The position numbers and the translations under genes were made by a program. From positions 1 to 64,000 of the forward strand of contig MCFL01000113.1 in the NCBI GenBank assembly GCA_002102555.1: a DNA stretch of 64,000 bases. Direction: 5' to 3'. Positions 22,121-33,095 of the stretch are shown in pieces. The first letter of the stretch is position 1. The number at the start of each line of letters is the position of its first letter. Below the pieces are notes generated by a model, which saw only the letters and a list, made by a program, of their open reading frames with translations, did not search any database and was not told the DNA's origin. This DNA is from Catenaria anguillulae PL171. Its lineage: Eukaryota > Blastocladiomycota > Blastocladiomycetes > Blastocladiales > Catenariaceae.

Positions 22121-23314
22121 ATGGACCATTCGGAATCGCTACGCTTATCTTTGCCATACGAGCTATGCGAAGAGATTCTCCTGTTTGCCGGTACTCTCCA
22201 TGCCACTTTCGCTCACCATCTCTGTCGCGAGGGTGGTGCACAGTGCAATCAGGAACCGGAGGCTGCCGACACGGACACTATTTTGATCCAATTGCTCGTC
22301 GCCCACCCGCCCTCCCGCCGCCTGCTGCGCTCGCTCTGTCTGAACCTCTCCTGGTTTACACTCTCGCACGCCCTGTTCGCATGCAACTTGCAACTGTTTG
22401 ACCTGCTCATTGAAGCCAAATACCACCCGAAACCCCACCGCCAATCGCTCGAATGGGCACTTGTACATGGCGATCTGGCAGTCCTCGACCATTTGCGCCT
22501 CAACGTGCACTTGAACGATCCCACCTGGTACATCCCGCCCGACATCGTATGGCTGACGTGCCTGTCGCCAAAGGCGGCAATTCAATCTCTCGACTGGTGG
22601 ATCAAATACGCACCGCGAAAGACACAGCTCGTCAACCTCCGCCACACCGGCACCTCCAATAGCCGCCTTCGCGACGTGGCCGAACTCCCTACCGCGCGTG
22701 GCACGCCCGAAATGTACCTCAAGGACTGGTTCCTGAAATCGGGCTTGTACCCGCATCACATGTACCAGTGTGTCACGCGCCCGTGCTCGTACATGGGCGC
22801 CGCCAATGTGCTCGAATGGTGGCGCGTGCATGGTGCCGAAAAAATGGGTATGGCGTGTCAGGGATCCGAGTTGGACGTGGCGTCTGCGCGCGGGCACTTG
22901 GACGTGTTGAGGTGGTGGTGTGCAACTGGGTGGGAGTTGAAGTGGACAGAGCGCGCCATGGATGAGGCCGCAGAGAATGGGTTTGTGTGTGTTTTGGACT
23001 GGTGGGTCAAGGAGAGTGGGTTGCGACCGATTCGGTACACACACAGGATGTGGGACGCGGGTAAGAGGCATGTAGCTGTGAGAGAGTGGTTGAGGCAGCA
23101 GAGCGGGTTGCTTTGCGAGCCGGTCGACCAAGTGGCCATGCAGGGAAATGTGGAGGCGGGATTGGTTGAGGCATTTGAGAGCGCGGTCAAAGTGGATGAC
23201 ACGATCTCGCGAATACCTCAACATGGAGCAGCAAGGAGCCGCAGCAGGAGTCAGAGCCGTGGACGTGTGAAATGGGATTGTATTGTCAGCGAAAACCGTG
23301 AGTCTGGTTTTTAA
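22121..23314 (+). CDS. F-box-like / ankyrin-like HVLDWW-repeat protein
   Basis: Open frame of about 397 residues from MDHSESLRL (an in-frame ATG at 22085 would add 12). The N-terminus (LSLPYELCEEILLFAG) fits the F-box consensus LPxELxxxIL better than its relatives do. It is followed by degenerate repeats with NVLEWWRVHGAEKM, DVLRWWCATGWELK and CVLDWWVKESGL. It is shorter than the 703-709-residue relatives in this window and distant from them in sequence. The C-terminus is Ser/Arg-rich (SRSRSQSRGRVKWD), and a GTGAGT near 23299 could be a splice donor, so the true end may lie further on. An SCF-type substrate-receptor role is inferred from the domain order only. Confidence 0.7.
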   Translation: MDHSESLRLSLPYELCEEILLFAGTLHATFAHHLCREGGAQCNQEPEAADTDTILIQLLVAHPPSRRLLRSLCLNLSWFTLSHALFACNLQLFDLLIEAKYHPKPHRQSLEWALVHGDLAVLDHLRLNVHLNDPTWYIPPDIVWLTCLSPKAAIQSLDWWIKYAPRKTQLVNLRHTGTSNSRLRDVAELPTARGTPEMYLKDWFLKSGLYPHHMYQCVTRPCSYMGAANVLEWWRVHGAEKMGMACQGSELDVASARGHLDVLRWWCATGWELKWTERAMDEAAENGFVCVLDWWVKESGLRPIRYTHRMWDAGKRHVAVREWLRQQSGLLCEPVDQVAMQGNVEAGLVEAFESAVKVDDTISRIPQHGAARSRSRSQSRGRVKWDCIVSENRESGF

Positions 23315-23874
23315 AATGCGCCCCGGCGACTGCAGAGATTATTCATTGAGCTTATTCATCTGTGAGACACCAAGTCTGCGTGCGAATCCCACCAATTTCG
23401 TGCCAACCAGCGGGCCACAGCTGCTGCTTCACCACCATCTCGAGCCTCCACCTCTTCCTCCTCATCCTTCCATATACATATGTTGCACCAAGCTTCTCAT
23501 CAGGGTCTTGCTGCAGCTCAACACATCCCACACGTGCTTGAACTCACACTATGTAAAAATCCTTTGTGACTGGGCAAACATGGAGCTCGGGCACAGCTGG
23601 CGCGGAATCACCGACATTCCCATCTCGAGATCACGGGGAGGTTGAGACAGGGGTGAAAAGTCAATTTCGTCCCCATGTTTAGGATCTCGACTGACCATCT
23701 GCGAGTGCCCATGCTGGCGTGACCAGCCAAATGGCCGCCATTCCAAGGTCAGGGATATATCTGGTGATTCCGCAATTACAGTATATTCATGTCACAGAGC
23801 AGTGGTACATCAAGGAAATACAAATAACTCGCGAGCGAAAACAAGCAAAACTAGCACATGTACAATACAATTCT
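23315..23874. other. Convergent intergenic region, no gene seen
   Basis: This 560-base gap lies between two ankyrin-like genes facing each other. It must hold both 3' ends. No open frame here has a recognisable domain. Confidence 0.5.
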
Positions 23875-26004
23875 TTAGATGCGACTCGGAGACAGCTTAT
23901 GCGAGTTGGTTTTCCACCATTGCCTTGCCAACATGCGGGACACTGCTCCTGCTCCGCCTTCTTCATGAGCATCCAACTCTTCCTTCCCATCCACGACATC
24001 CATACCTAATAGGCCGAGCTTACCTTGGCTATCCAACTCGAGTCCCGAAATGGTCCACCAGTCCAAGTATTCAACGATTCCCCACCATGCACTCGACTTG
24101 ACAAATATCTCGCTCCCATCGAAAGGATGAGCAGATCGAAGAAGCCACTCGAGCGTCGCCACAGACCAAAGAGCCGACTGCTCGTTCCTGGCCATGGCAT
24201 TGGGTCGACACGTGGCGCTCAAATGAATACATTGTGGCAGCAGGTCACACCGTCTTAACTGCTCTGAAATGACAGTCTCACCTTGCTTGGCCAACACTGA
24301 GAAGTGCATGGGAGAGAGTGCGAACTGGGATTGTGCGAGATTTTGATGGGCGAGACATACCACTAAGGCAGCCACGAATGAATGTGGGTGGGACAAATTT
24401 GACACAGAACCACTTGGAAGACGACTTGAAAGGATTGTGGATACACAGTGGGAATCGCAATTCCGCAGGTACCATTCCATGATGCGCCAATCCCCACACC
24501 CAACAACACCGGGACTCAGGAGTTCTAAATCACCACTTGACGGTTTCGTTGTAAGGACCCACCATTCAAATACCTCGTATGATTTGCACCACCAACTGGG
24601 ATTGTCTTCAGGGGACCAAATCTTGGGTAAAATTTTGAGGCCAGACCTGTACCACCAGTCAAGCACGTCGATTTGTCCATTGTTGCACGCTTGCAAGATT
24701 GCTGAATGTGAATACAACAAATGGATGCCTGAATCGCGCCACCATTGGAGGACATGGACATGACCGTGTCTGCTTGCTCCGTTCATGGCGGCGTCCGTGT
24801 AATGCCCAACAGATACTTGATCCAAGTGCTGCCGAAACCATTCAAGAACATCCACATGTCCATTGCTCGAGACAATATCAAGCAATCCTGCAACGGCTCG
24901 TCGAACGAATGGGCAAACGGCACGCAACATGTCAAGCAAATCTCGCCCATTAGCACAGGAAGATTGCAGCTCATGTTCGCTGGGAATGCAAATGCCGGAG
25001 AGTGGGAACTTGTTTGCGAACAACCAATTGAGAACATGCACATGGCCGCCGGCGGCAGCAAAGCTATACAGCCAACCAGATGTCTGCTTTGCAGTACACT
25101 GATACTTGGCCTTCTTCTCGGGCGACAACAACGGGTGGTCATAGCAATACTCGACCAACTCGGGCTGGCCGCCTGCGCACGCCATGAAAAACACTGGGTC
25201 GATTGAGTGGGCCAACGGGAATGCATCCACGACTCGCTGACCAAACGCCAATACATGCAGTGGATCCAGCCAGTCAAACTCGCTCGCTGCAATTTCGCGC
25301 ACAATTCTTTGGTCCAAGTTGAAATCACACAAGCCCGTCTTGATCCACCAATGTGCAACTTGCCAGTGCCCACAGCTCAGCGCAACAGTCAGACATTGCA
25401 CTCCATCGACCTGGTCACACGTAAGCGAGCGCGGGTAATCCTTGAGCCACCATTCCAGGGCAAACAAGTCGCCCGCAGCCGACATCTGTAACGCGGCTTC
25501 GCGCACAAATGGGACCTGGATCGACGTTGGCACCCACTGCCCCAATTTGCGAAATGGGCAGAACACAAACCCGTGCGCCAAACACCAGTCGCGGATCTCG
25601 ACCGATGCAAACTTGGGCATCTCAGCATACGCCATGACCTTGTTGCCCAGCGAGAATCCATTGGCAACCCACCATTCAAGCACATGCAAGTGACCCGCCT
25701 CAACGGCCAAACGAACCACATCGTCTGGTTGTATTGCAAGGGGCGCTGTATGATGAGCGGGACAGCTTGAGGAGCAGGTCGAGAAAGTGAATGTTGCCGG
25801 TGCGAGCACCATTCCATACGCAAGTGAGGCATCTTGTGAATCAGGCGTAGGAACGAGCGGAACAATGGCCGAAGGTAAGGCATTGAGGCAAGGCAAGAGG
25901 TCGGCCATGTCGGACGGCAGCAAGAGTGCGGGGAACGAAGCAACATGGTGGACCAGCGTGGCCTCGACGAGCTCGATGGGCAGATTGCATGAGGTTGCGT
26001 TCAT
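23875..26004 (-). CDS. F-box-like / ankyrin-like HVLDWW-repeat protein, third long paralogue
   Basis: Intronless gene for 709 residues. It starts MNATSCNLPIELVEATLV, parallel to the MNETSCNLPDELV start of the arm copies at 6490 and 48232. The repeat order is the same: HVLEWWVANGFSLG, FALEWWLKDYP, HVAHWWIKTG-like, HVLNWLFANKFPLS, HVLQWWRDSGIHL, DVLDWWYRSG and a final YLDWWTISGLEL. I estimate 40-50% identity with the arm copies, so it split off long before the inverted duplication. It lies inside the central region, almost on the symmetry axis, and has no mirror partner. Function unknown beyond a likely protein-binding solenoid. Confidence 0.8.
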   Translation of the reverse strand: MNATSCNLPIELVEATLVHHVASFPALLLPSDMADLLPCLNALPSAIVPLVPTPDSQDASLAYGMVLAPATFTFSTCSSSCPAHHTAPLAIQPDDVVRLAVEAGHLHVLEWWVANGFSLGNKVMAYAEMPKFASVEIRDWCLAHGFVFCPFRKLGQWVPTSIQVPFVREAALQMSAAGDLFALEWWLKDYPRSLTCDQVDGVQCLTVALSCGHWQVAHWWIKTGLCDFNLDQRIVREIAASEFDWLDPLHVLAFGQRVVDAFPLAHSIDPVFFMACAGGQPELVEYCYDHPLLSPEKKAKYQCTAKQTSGWLYSFAAAGGHVHVLNWLFANKFPLSGICIPSEHELQSSCANGRDLLDMLRAVCPFVRRAVAGLLDIVSSNGHVDVLEWFRQHLDQVSVGHYTDAAMNGASRHGHVHVLQWWRDSGIHLLYSHSAILQACNNGQIDVLDWWYRSGLKILPKIWSPEDNPSWWCKSYEVFEWWVLTTKPSSGDLELLSPGVVGCGDWRIMEWYLRNCDSHCVSTILSSRLPSGSVSNLSHPHSFVAALVVCLAHQNLAQSQFALSPMHFSVLAKQGETVISEQLRRCDLLPQCIHLSATCRPNAMARNEQSALWSVATLEWLLRSAHPFDGSEIFVKSSAWWGIVEYLDWWTISGLELDSQGKLGLLGMDVVDGKEELDAHEEGGAGAVSRMLARQWWKTNSHKLSPSRI

Positions 26005-26409
26005 TGTTGGGCTGTAGTGTGGCCTCGGGCGAAACAAGAAAGGATGATGCAGTGGAGTGGCGTCGTCATGCTATATGCTCCGCTTGTCATTTCGCTTGCA
26101 ATTGTACCTGCGGTGGAGTTCCGATGACTTGGCAAGCGCACGCATTGTGCTGCGTCGGTGAAAATGCGTGTCCCATGCATGGATTGACTCACTCGACTTT
26201 GGCCAGTTGGCTTTGCTGAACGGAAAATCATCGGCGAGTTCAACGAAAACGGGTTGAGTGTGGCGCGAGAGAGCCTTTGGAGATGATGACCGGAAAAACC
26301 AAATGTAAAGGCCAGCCCGTTTGTGCATGGCCCATTCCGTTTCTCCAGACAACCCTCAGCATCGGGCATCAATTTCGTTCCTTTTTGATACCCAGTCAAC
26401 ACCATCACC
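26005..26409. promoter_or_regulatory. Divergent intergenic region
   Basis: About 400 bases lie between the ankyrin-like gene (minus) and the helical-repeat/SPRY gene (plus), so both promoters should be here. No specific motif is called. Confidence 0.35.
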
Positions 26410-29400
26410 ATGCCCGGCGTCGTCCCGTCTGACCCGCACGGTGCGTGCTCCGCCGTACATGCTGCCTTGTGCTCTCATCCTACCGCCACGACATCCGCGG
26501 CTGCTGCCGTGCTGGCGCCTGCCGCCGCAAGCGCTGCTTCGTCCACGGCGGCCGCCACCGCCGCCCGCAAACTGCTTCTCAACATTGCCGCCTGTGAAGA
26601 GGCCGCACACCATGGTCCGCTCTCTCCCCCGTTGCATCATCGTCCACTGCGGCTGCTGCTGCCGCCGCCTCTGCAGCAGCTGCCGCTGCCGGTCGTCCGA
26701 CTCGCGCCTCTGGACGCTCGTGGTTGCTCGCTGCGCTTGCGCTCGCAGCAGCCGGTGGACTGGCGTATTACGCGACGACGCAATCCTCGCCAGAGACGCG
26801 CGAAAAGATTCGACAGGCTCTGCCGCAGAGCGTGCGCACGTTGCCCGACAAGGTGGCCGAGTTGACTTCGCGTGTTACAAGTGCAGGCCGGTCGGCCAGT
26901 CGGTCAAGAAGTAGCGAGGAGCAGACCGAGAAGGCAAAGACACGCTCAGAGCCCGGCTTGCAAGCCAGGGCGTTGGCCACATCGAGTCAAATGTTTGAAG
27001 GCAAACTGACGGGTGCGTGCACCTTTGCGAGAACATCGCGCAATGTCTGCGTGGTTGAACTCACCTTTTTGAACGTTGTGTCTCGTCAGAGGAGGATCTC
27101 GATTTCTTATTGCTCGCGTTTGACCTCATGACACAGTCGCCAGAAGACGATTCTGGCAATATTACTCGGTAGGCTTCTCGCAATCGCATTGAGTCTGCAC
27201 TTTTCATCGTATTGACCCGAGGTTCCTTCTCACTGCTTTTAGGGGTAACGAGCTGTGCCACAACCTTCCTCTTAGCGGTTCGTGTTTTTCTTCTTGCACT
27301 GTTCACCTGAACCTTGCTGGCTGCTCACTTTTTGCATACATCGCTAGAATCGGACGTGGAAACACTCACAAAGTGGGTATCCGACGAGGACGAGCAAGTG
27401 CGGCGAATTGGATACACCCTCGTGTCTGGCCTCATTGAAAACAGCACGTATTCCCCGTTCCTTGCATCACTCTTTTCGTCATATCTAATCCCTCGCCCGT
27501 GCTTGCTGTGTCTATCCAGCCGAACATGCAGCCGTCCTCGGGCCCGAAATCGTGGGTCCGACCATGTCCATGACGCTGACTGAGCAAAACCAAACCATTC
27601 TCGCGCTGCAAATCGACATCATTGCTTCCATGTCGAGCACTGCGCCCAAACTCATTCCCGTGGTGCTGTCTGTCGAAAAGTACATCAACCACATCATCAA
27701 CGTGATGCTGCGCAACATAACCGACCTGCCCGCCCAACTCGAGTCGCGCTTCCTCAACATGCTCGGGTGCCTCATCTTGCTTGCACCAAACACAAAGTGC
27801 TTGCTGGACGCGCGGTTGCACACGAGGCTCATGAATGTGGCCACAGCCACGTCGAGCGACGAGTCGGAGCGCGCAAAGGTGGTTGCGGCGTGTCTCGTGT
27901 ATGATTTGTTGTGCCGGACATCGTGGGAGCAGGACGAGCACATTTCAAGGACGAGTGGCAAATTGAAATGATTGATGCGGCCGTGTACCATTGGTTTGTT
28001 GAAGCCAGTACGTCTCGTTTTCATTCAGCTTGCTTGGAGTGAATTTGCCTTTTTTATTACTTCTGCTGACATTGCATTCACTCTCTCGTTTCTCCAGGCG
28101 ATACGGAAAAGATCCGCTTGACCTACCTACGTGAAGAGATCGTCAAGACGCCCGTGTCCCTTGCCTTTCTGCTGCTCCAGCTCGTGTACTCGCATCGGTG
28201 CACGGATTTCATGCGCATTTTCGAGAATCTCGAGGACGACTTTGTTTTCCTCTTCATGAGCAAGGTGTCGAGTCTGACTGGGCCGCAGGCGATTCGCGCG
28301 TTGGATGCAATTGCAAACAACCCAGACAGTCGGTTGGGTGATGTGTTTGCCAACTCGAAGCAGTTTCGCGAGTTTTTCACGATTCGGTGGAACGATGCAA
28401 TCTCCATGGACGCAATGTGGATGTCTTTGTCGCTGCCTCGCACTGGTACGACATTGTTTCTTTTTGACTGAAGATGCACTGTGTGTGCTCACACTTGTCG
28501 CTTGATGCACAAACAGAAACACTTCTCGACACGCTCCACTCGTCCTACATTCTCGACTTTGCGAAAAAAGAAGCACCTTCCTCGACCAAAGCCTGGGGCT
28601 ACCTCCACTCGATGCTTCCACCGCAATCGCCCGACGACCCTCCGCTCCTCCACACGCTGCTCCTAGCCGCCCTCGAACCCTTGTTGGACCTGTCCCCGGA
28701 AGACCACGCTGAGCACGACATTTCATACATCCGCGTGCTGACCTACCACCTCCGTGCGTACCGCAACCCCGAGCATGCACGCGCCCTGTGGACGGGCGGG
28801 CTCCGTGACATTCTTAAACGATGCTCGCTCGACCCGGCCACGCGCCACCGGCTGGAAATTGGCGGCGTGGTTGGCATCTTGGCGGAAATCATGGCTGACG
28901 GCGACAACGACATGGACGAGCTGGTCCAAGTACATCACTTGCCCATGCTGATTCAGGTGCACAGTGTCTTGTCTGAAGTGGTAGCCATGGCCAAGGACAT
29001 GATCGAGGCCAACCGCCACCCGACCGGCCGTCCGAGGGATCCACTTCGGATATGATGCGCGTGACAGTGGACCGCCTCGAGACGCTCGAGCGCTTGTGGA
29101 GCACCACGGCGAGTGAGTTGACGCCCAAGGTTGCCGCGGCGTTGTGGAAACATGCAAAGGATACCATTGAGGCCACGTTTGATTTGTCGACGCGCATTCT
29201 CGAGTTCTTTTTGGTGGATTCGCAGGGCGCTGTGTTTGCCATGGTCCGGCTGGGCGACGTGTTGCAGGAGTGGGCGCAGCAGTCGGGCAGGATGATGCGG
29301 TCGGGGCCCGGCAGGAATGGCGTCAATGAGTTTGCGAGGGATTTGGAGCTTGTGAATGCGCCGGGAGCAGGTGAGTTTGTGAGGGTGTTGCTTGAGACAC

Positions 29401-31713
29401 CGTTCAGGATTGCCGCGCATTTCGTGCACTTTGGTACGCAAAACCCAAGGTCCTTTTGGGCTCGTCATGATCTGCTCGCTGATTCTTGTGCTCGTGCGAG
29501 TTGCCAGAGGAAACCAAGCACTTGGCCATCAAACAGCTGCGGCTCTTGGCCGTGAATGCGTCCCGCTTTAGTCACGAGTACTTGACGCACGACACTTTGG
29601 TCGTCATGTCCAAGGGTGTGTTTCTCTTTCTCCGATTCTTTCCCCTTGAGCTCAATTCACAAATCCACTCATGCTTTGATCCCAGCCGATTGGTCCTTGA
29701 CGCAGGAGTTGTACGAGCTTGGCGCCATGAAGTCACCGCGTGCCATGTGCGTTGAAACCAACACCGCGACCGCCGTCAGCTTGGCCCTGCAAGAACTGCT
29801 TTTGCGTTCGGCCGTGGATCAACCTCGCTTGGACGAGATCCATTGGGCTCATGTCACTGGCCGGGTGTACACGGGCATCCGAGGCAATTTGGTACGGGCA
29901 GTTGTATCCCCGTGCACGACATATCATATCTTGAACTTGTATAGGCTGACATTTTCCTCGTACACAGCTCTTTAATGCACCCAACGTGACCAACTCGGCC
30001 ATTGCCTCGCACGGCGTGACGTCCCGTGGCAAGTATGGCTTCACTATCCGCACAAACAATACGCAAGACATTCAATTCGGATGGACCACGCGAGACTCGC
30101 TCAAGACCATGGCTCCTGCCATGGAGCTCGGCTCGGACGACTTTGCCTACATGTTCAACCCAGTCTCGCAAATCGCTCTCCACCGCGGGACCATGCACGT
30201 TGCCTCTGCTGACATGCCCCGCGAGGGTACCCTGTTTTGCCTGCTCGATCTCGACAATGGCACCATGTCTGTCGGTCGTGCTGGACGCCCGTACTTCAAG
30301 ACTGTGTTCCGCCATCTCGACACGACTCAAGCGTGGTTCCCGTGCGTGACGATTGGGTACGCTCACGTTGCTGTGACGGATTTCATTTCATCGGGCGAGC
30401 TGCCACAAGGGTACATGTCGATTCAAGACGCGCTCAATGCCGGGCTGCCCTGGCTGCACCATGTGGACTCGGGCGCCATCGCGCCGTCGCCGCAACGCAT
30501 GCTCGAGACGTATCGGTCGCCCGTGCGCGCAAAGGGCGTCAAGGGCGCACCCGTGTTCCCGCACATGTACTACGAGGCCGAGCTAGTGCCCGTGGACGGC
30601 ACCGAGTTTGTAGGTGTTGGATACCAGCTCGCGGGCATCAATTTGCTCTATGTGCTCGGCAACAAGATTGAGATGGCCATTCATTACCCCGACCTGAACC
30701 CGGGCGTCGGCAATGTGTGGACTGAGCTGGTGCCTGTGCTTGCTCGCAAGATTTTGGGTGGACTTGATGTGCCTCTGCCGACAGTCATCAACTTGATTGA
30801 GAGCGACGAGGAAGAGGACGGGTACAAGGTTGAGTTCAAGGATCGCACGTCCGAGGGACAGTTCATCCTGTACATGGCGGCCGTCACGCTGGACAAGCCG
30901 CCGAGCAGCGGTGAGAAAGATGCCCCCGCCGCCACATCGTCTTCGTCGCCTGTCGCTAAGGAGTCCGTGCTGAGCGAAGAGATGCGAGAATCGCTCAAGG
31001 AAAAGACAGCGCCGTCGAGTCCAGTGGTGTTGGCCATTTCCGACGCGCCAAAGATTGATTCTGTGCTCGATTTGAATGCAGAAGACGCGGTGATGGCAGA
31101 AGGTGCGCTCGTGGAAGACGCAGCCGTCGTTGCGACAGATCATGAGGTGGCCGAGGTCAATGTGGTTGCTCCGTCTGCTGGCGAGACGGGATCTTTCTCG
31201 CATGTTGACCACTCGGACGAAGAAGAACACGACGTCACCCAATCCGAGGTTGAGGGCGTTCAGACCGAGTCGGATGAATCCGATGCCGCTCAAGTGCAGC
31301 AAGATGCTGTCGCCGATGTAACCGAAGACCCTCAATCCCAGTTGAATCAAGACGAAGAGGACGACGCTTCCGAAACCATCAAGGTCACTCCACAGCAGTT
31401 CTCGTCCGTTTCGCTCAACTCTCGGCTCAAAATGCCATGCACGCGCTCCCTGCGCGTCGGCCTCGGTGTTGGTGCTGACGACGATGGTGACATGGTCGCG
31501 TTTCTGGCCATCAACAACCTGCTCCGCGGGCCGCACCGCGTCTCGGTCATGAAGATGACGGACGATACCATGTACCGGCCCTTGGTTCTCGGCGCTCGCA
31601 ACGTGCAGCTGTACTATGGCATCGGCAAGGATCACAAGCTTCCTCTCGTTGTGGGCAAGTTTATGTTCAAGGAGCAAGCCAAGATTTGGGGAATCAATCT
31701 CGATTTGATTTGA
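26410..31713 (+). CDS. Large multi-exon helical-repeat plus SPRY-domain protein
   Basis: At least ten exons. The N-terminus is Ala-rich, with a hydrophobic segment WLLAALALAAAGGLAYYATT (about 26700-26770) that could be a membrane anchor. Small exons follow, for example 27243-27276, whose phase links EDDSGNITR to SDVETLTKWVSDEDEQVRR. A long series of HEAT/ARM-like helices comes next (27.35-29.9 kb). A SPRY domain starts near 30020 (GKYGFTIRTNNTQDIQFGWT, then GTLFCLLDLDNGTMSVG and WFPCVTIGYAHVAVTDF). The end is an acidic Glu/Asp/Ser-rich linker and a last globular segment, with the stop at 31713. SPRY domains are protein-interaction modules; I know no named protein with this order. Frame breaks without splice signals occur at about 27943 (HI to FKDEWQ needs one more T) and about 29028, and the join near 27450 is also out of phase with a normal GT donor. 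I read these as sequence errors or decay. Confidence 0.6.
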
Positions 31714-32164
31714 TTTGATTTCCAAGTACGCTGTTGCCAACCATACATACTCTCTAAACACACCACCCTTTCCCTCGATTTTCGTACCTTGATCGTGATC
31801 CCCTCCTTCAACCTTGGCTGCGACATCCCATCGTCCCCCGCCCAAAACATCTTTGTCTGCTTTTGTCCATTCCCTCCCCAAAACTGGAAGCCAGCGCCTC
31901 GTTTGGGCTGGTATTTCGGGCGCCATGTTTCGTTTCATTCCTCCCGCCCGTTATTGCCCTTGTTACCCAGCACAGTTTTGTGGTGACCTATGCTGTTGTT
32001 TTGCTCATGCTCGATCTGTATTGTGACCCACTGTCTCGCGTTTTGAGACAAGTTTTGAACGCCGGAATACATATGTTGAACCAAATGGATTGTGCTTTTC
32101 TTTCTTTTCGTTGTGCTTGCCTGGTGCTGGATCCACAGCATTATGTACATATCAAGACCAAATG
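31714..32164. other. Intergenic, no gene seen
   Basis: This stretch downstream of the SPRY gene is T/C-rich in places with only short open frames. It ends where the RERYA fragment begins. Confidence 0.5.
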
Positions 32165-32593
32165 GGGACAATCGCGCCAGCGCACGCGCCATGTATTGTG
32201 TTGGACAAGCTCTGTAACAATGTCAAGCACGGGGATCATGTCTGGCAGTCGTTGGTGAGCAAGGCGACAAAGTGGGGAGTGGCCCAGACTGAGATGGAGC
32301 GCGCTTTGGTGGTTGTGCTTGTTGGGTTGGAGACGTTTGGGCTTGAGAATCCAAAGTCGGCGGATAAGGTGCCCTATTGGGCCGAGCGCCAGTTTGTGCT
32401 GCGCCAGCGGTACGCCCTGGTCAAGCGAGGTAGCGACGATGATGCAAAGCGCTTGATTGATTACTCGTCGGAGGACTCGGAGGTGTCGGCGTCTGACTTG
32501 AGTGTTTATTCGAGTTTTCGAGCGATGGGTGATTCGACTCGATGTTTCCGTGTACTATGTATGTCAGGATCGTTGCGGCAGTGTATGGCGTGA
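32165..32593 (+). pseudogene. RERYA-family fragment (end of a C-type domain)
   Basis: The segment encodes only the last part of one RERYA domain: VVLVGLETFGLENPKSADKV, then YWAERQFVLRQRYALVKRG, followed by an acidic Ser/Asp stretch (YSSEDSEVSASDLS). It aligns with the C-domain ends of its neighbours (VGFETPRPGDEI, then RRFVVRERYAILV). There is no N-terminal coil, no A domain, and no first half of the domain upstream. It sits directly before two full-length copies in the same orientation, which fits a remnant of a former array member. Confidence 0.65.
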
Positions 32594-33095
32594 GGTCCGC
32601 ATTGTGGTGGGTTTTTGTTTTGCTTGCTGTTGCTGATTTCTCTTCAACCCACGACGTCGTATGTACAAACAAGTCTCTGTTTTGCTGCCATGTTCCCACT
32701 CATCGCGCAGTCAACGTTGGCTTGGGTGGTCACTTGTCATCCACAACTGCAGTCCGCTGCCTCCCTCCCTACATCCGACTCGGAGCGTTTTTTCCCGGAT
32801 CATTCCTTCAGGATTCACCACGGTACATACTTCAGTCAGTTGTCCAGCGACGTGCGGGTGGAACGGTGGGCTGTGCTGTCCCGCGCTGCTTCTTGAACAG
32901 GCAGCGCAGTTCTGTCTCCAATGGAAAAGCATGATGTTTCATCGTGTGAGAATACCATGCAAATGCGGCCACATGTCCTTTGCCCACTCTGAGCATTGAC
33001 GATTTCACAGCATTATTTCACACTTTGTATCGCCGCCAATTCCACCATATCCGTTCACACCAATCCACTGTCCCTCGAGTGCCGCCTGAGCCACC
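32594..33095. other. Intergenic, no gene seen
   Basis: About 500 bases between the RERYA fragment and the first intact tandem copy. It should contain the promoter of the latter. No further domain remnants are readable. Confidence 0.45.

Noticed and set aside
22163-23224. 353-residue minus-strand frame opposite the F-box/ankyrin-like gene
   Set aside because: Shadow of the HVLDWW repeats; the sense frame has a clear repeat pattern and start.
30583-31938. 451-residue minus-strand frame opposite the SPRY gene
   Set aside because: It is antisense to the SPRY/acidic region, His/Arg/Leu-rich as GC-rich shadows are, and has no recognisable domain.
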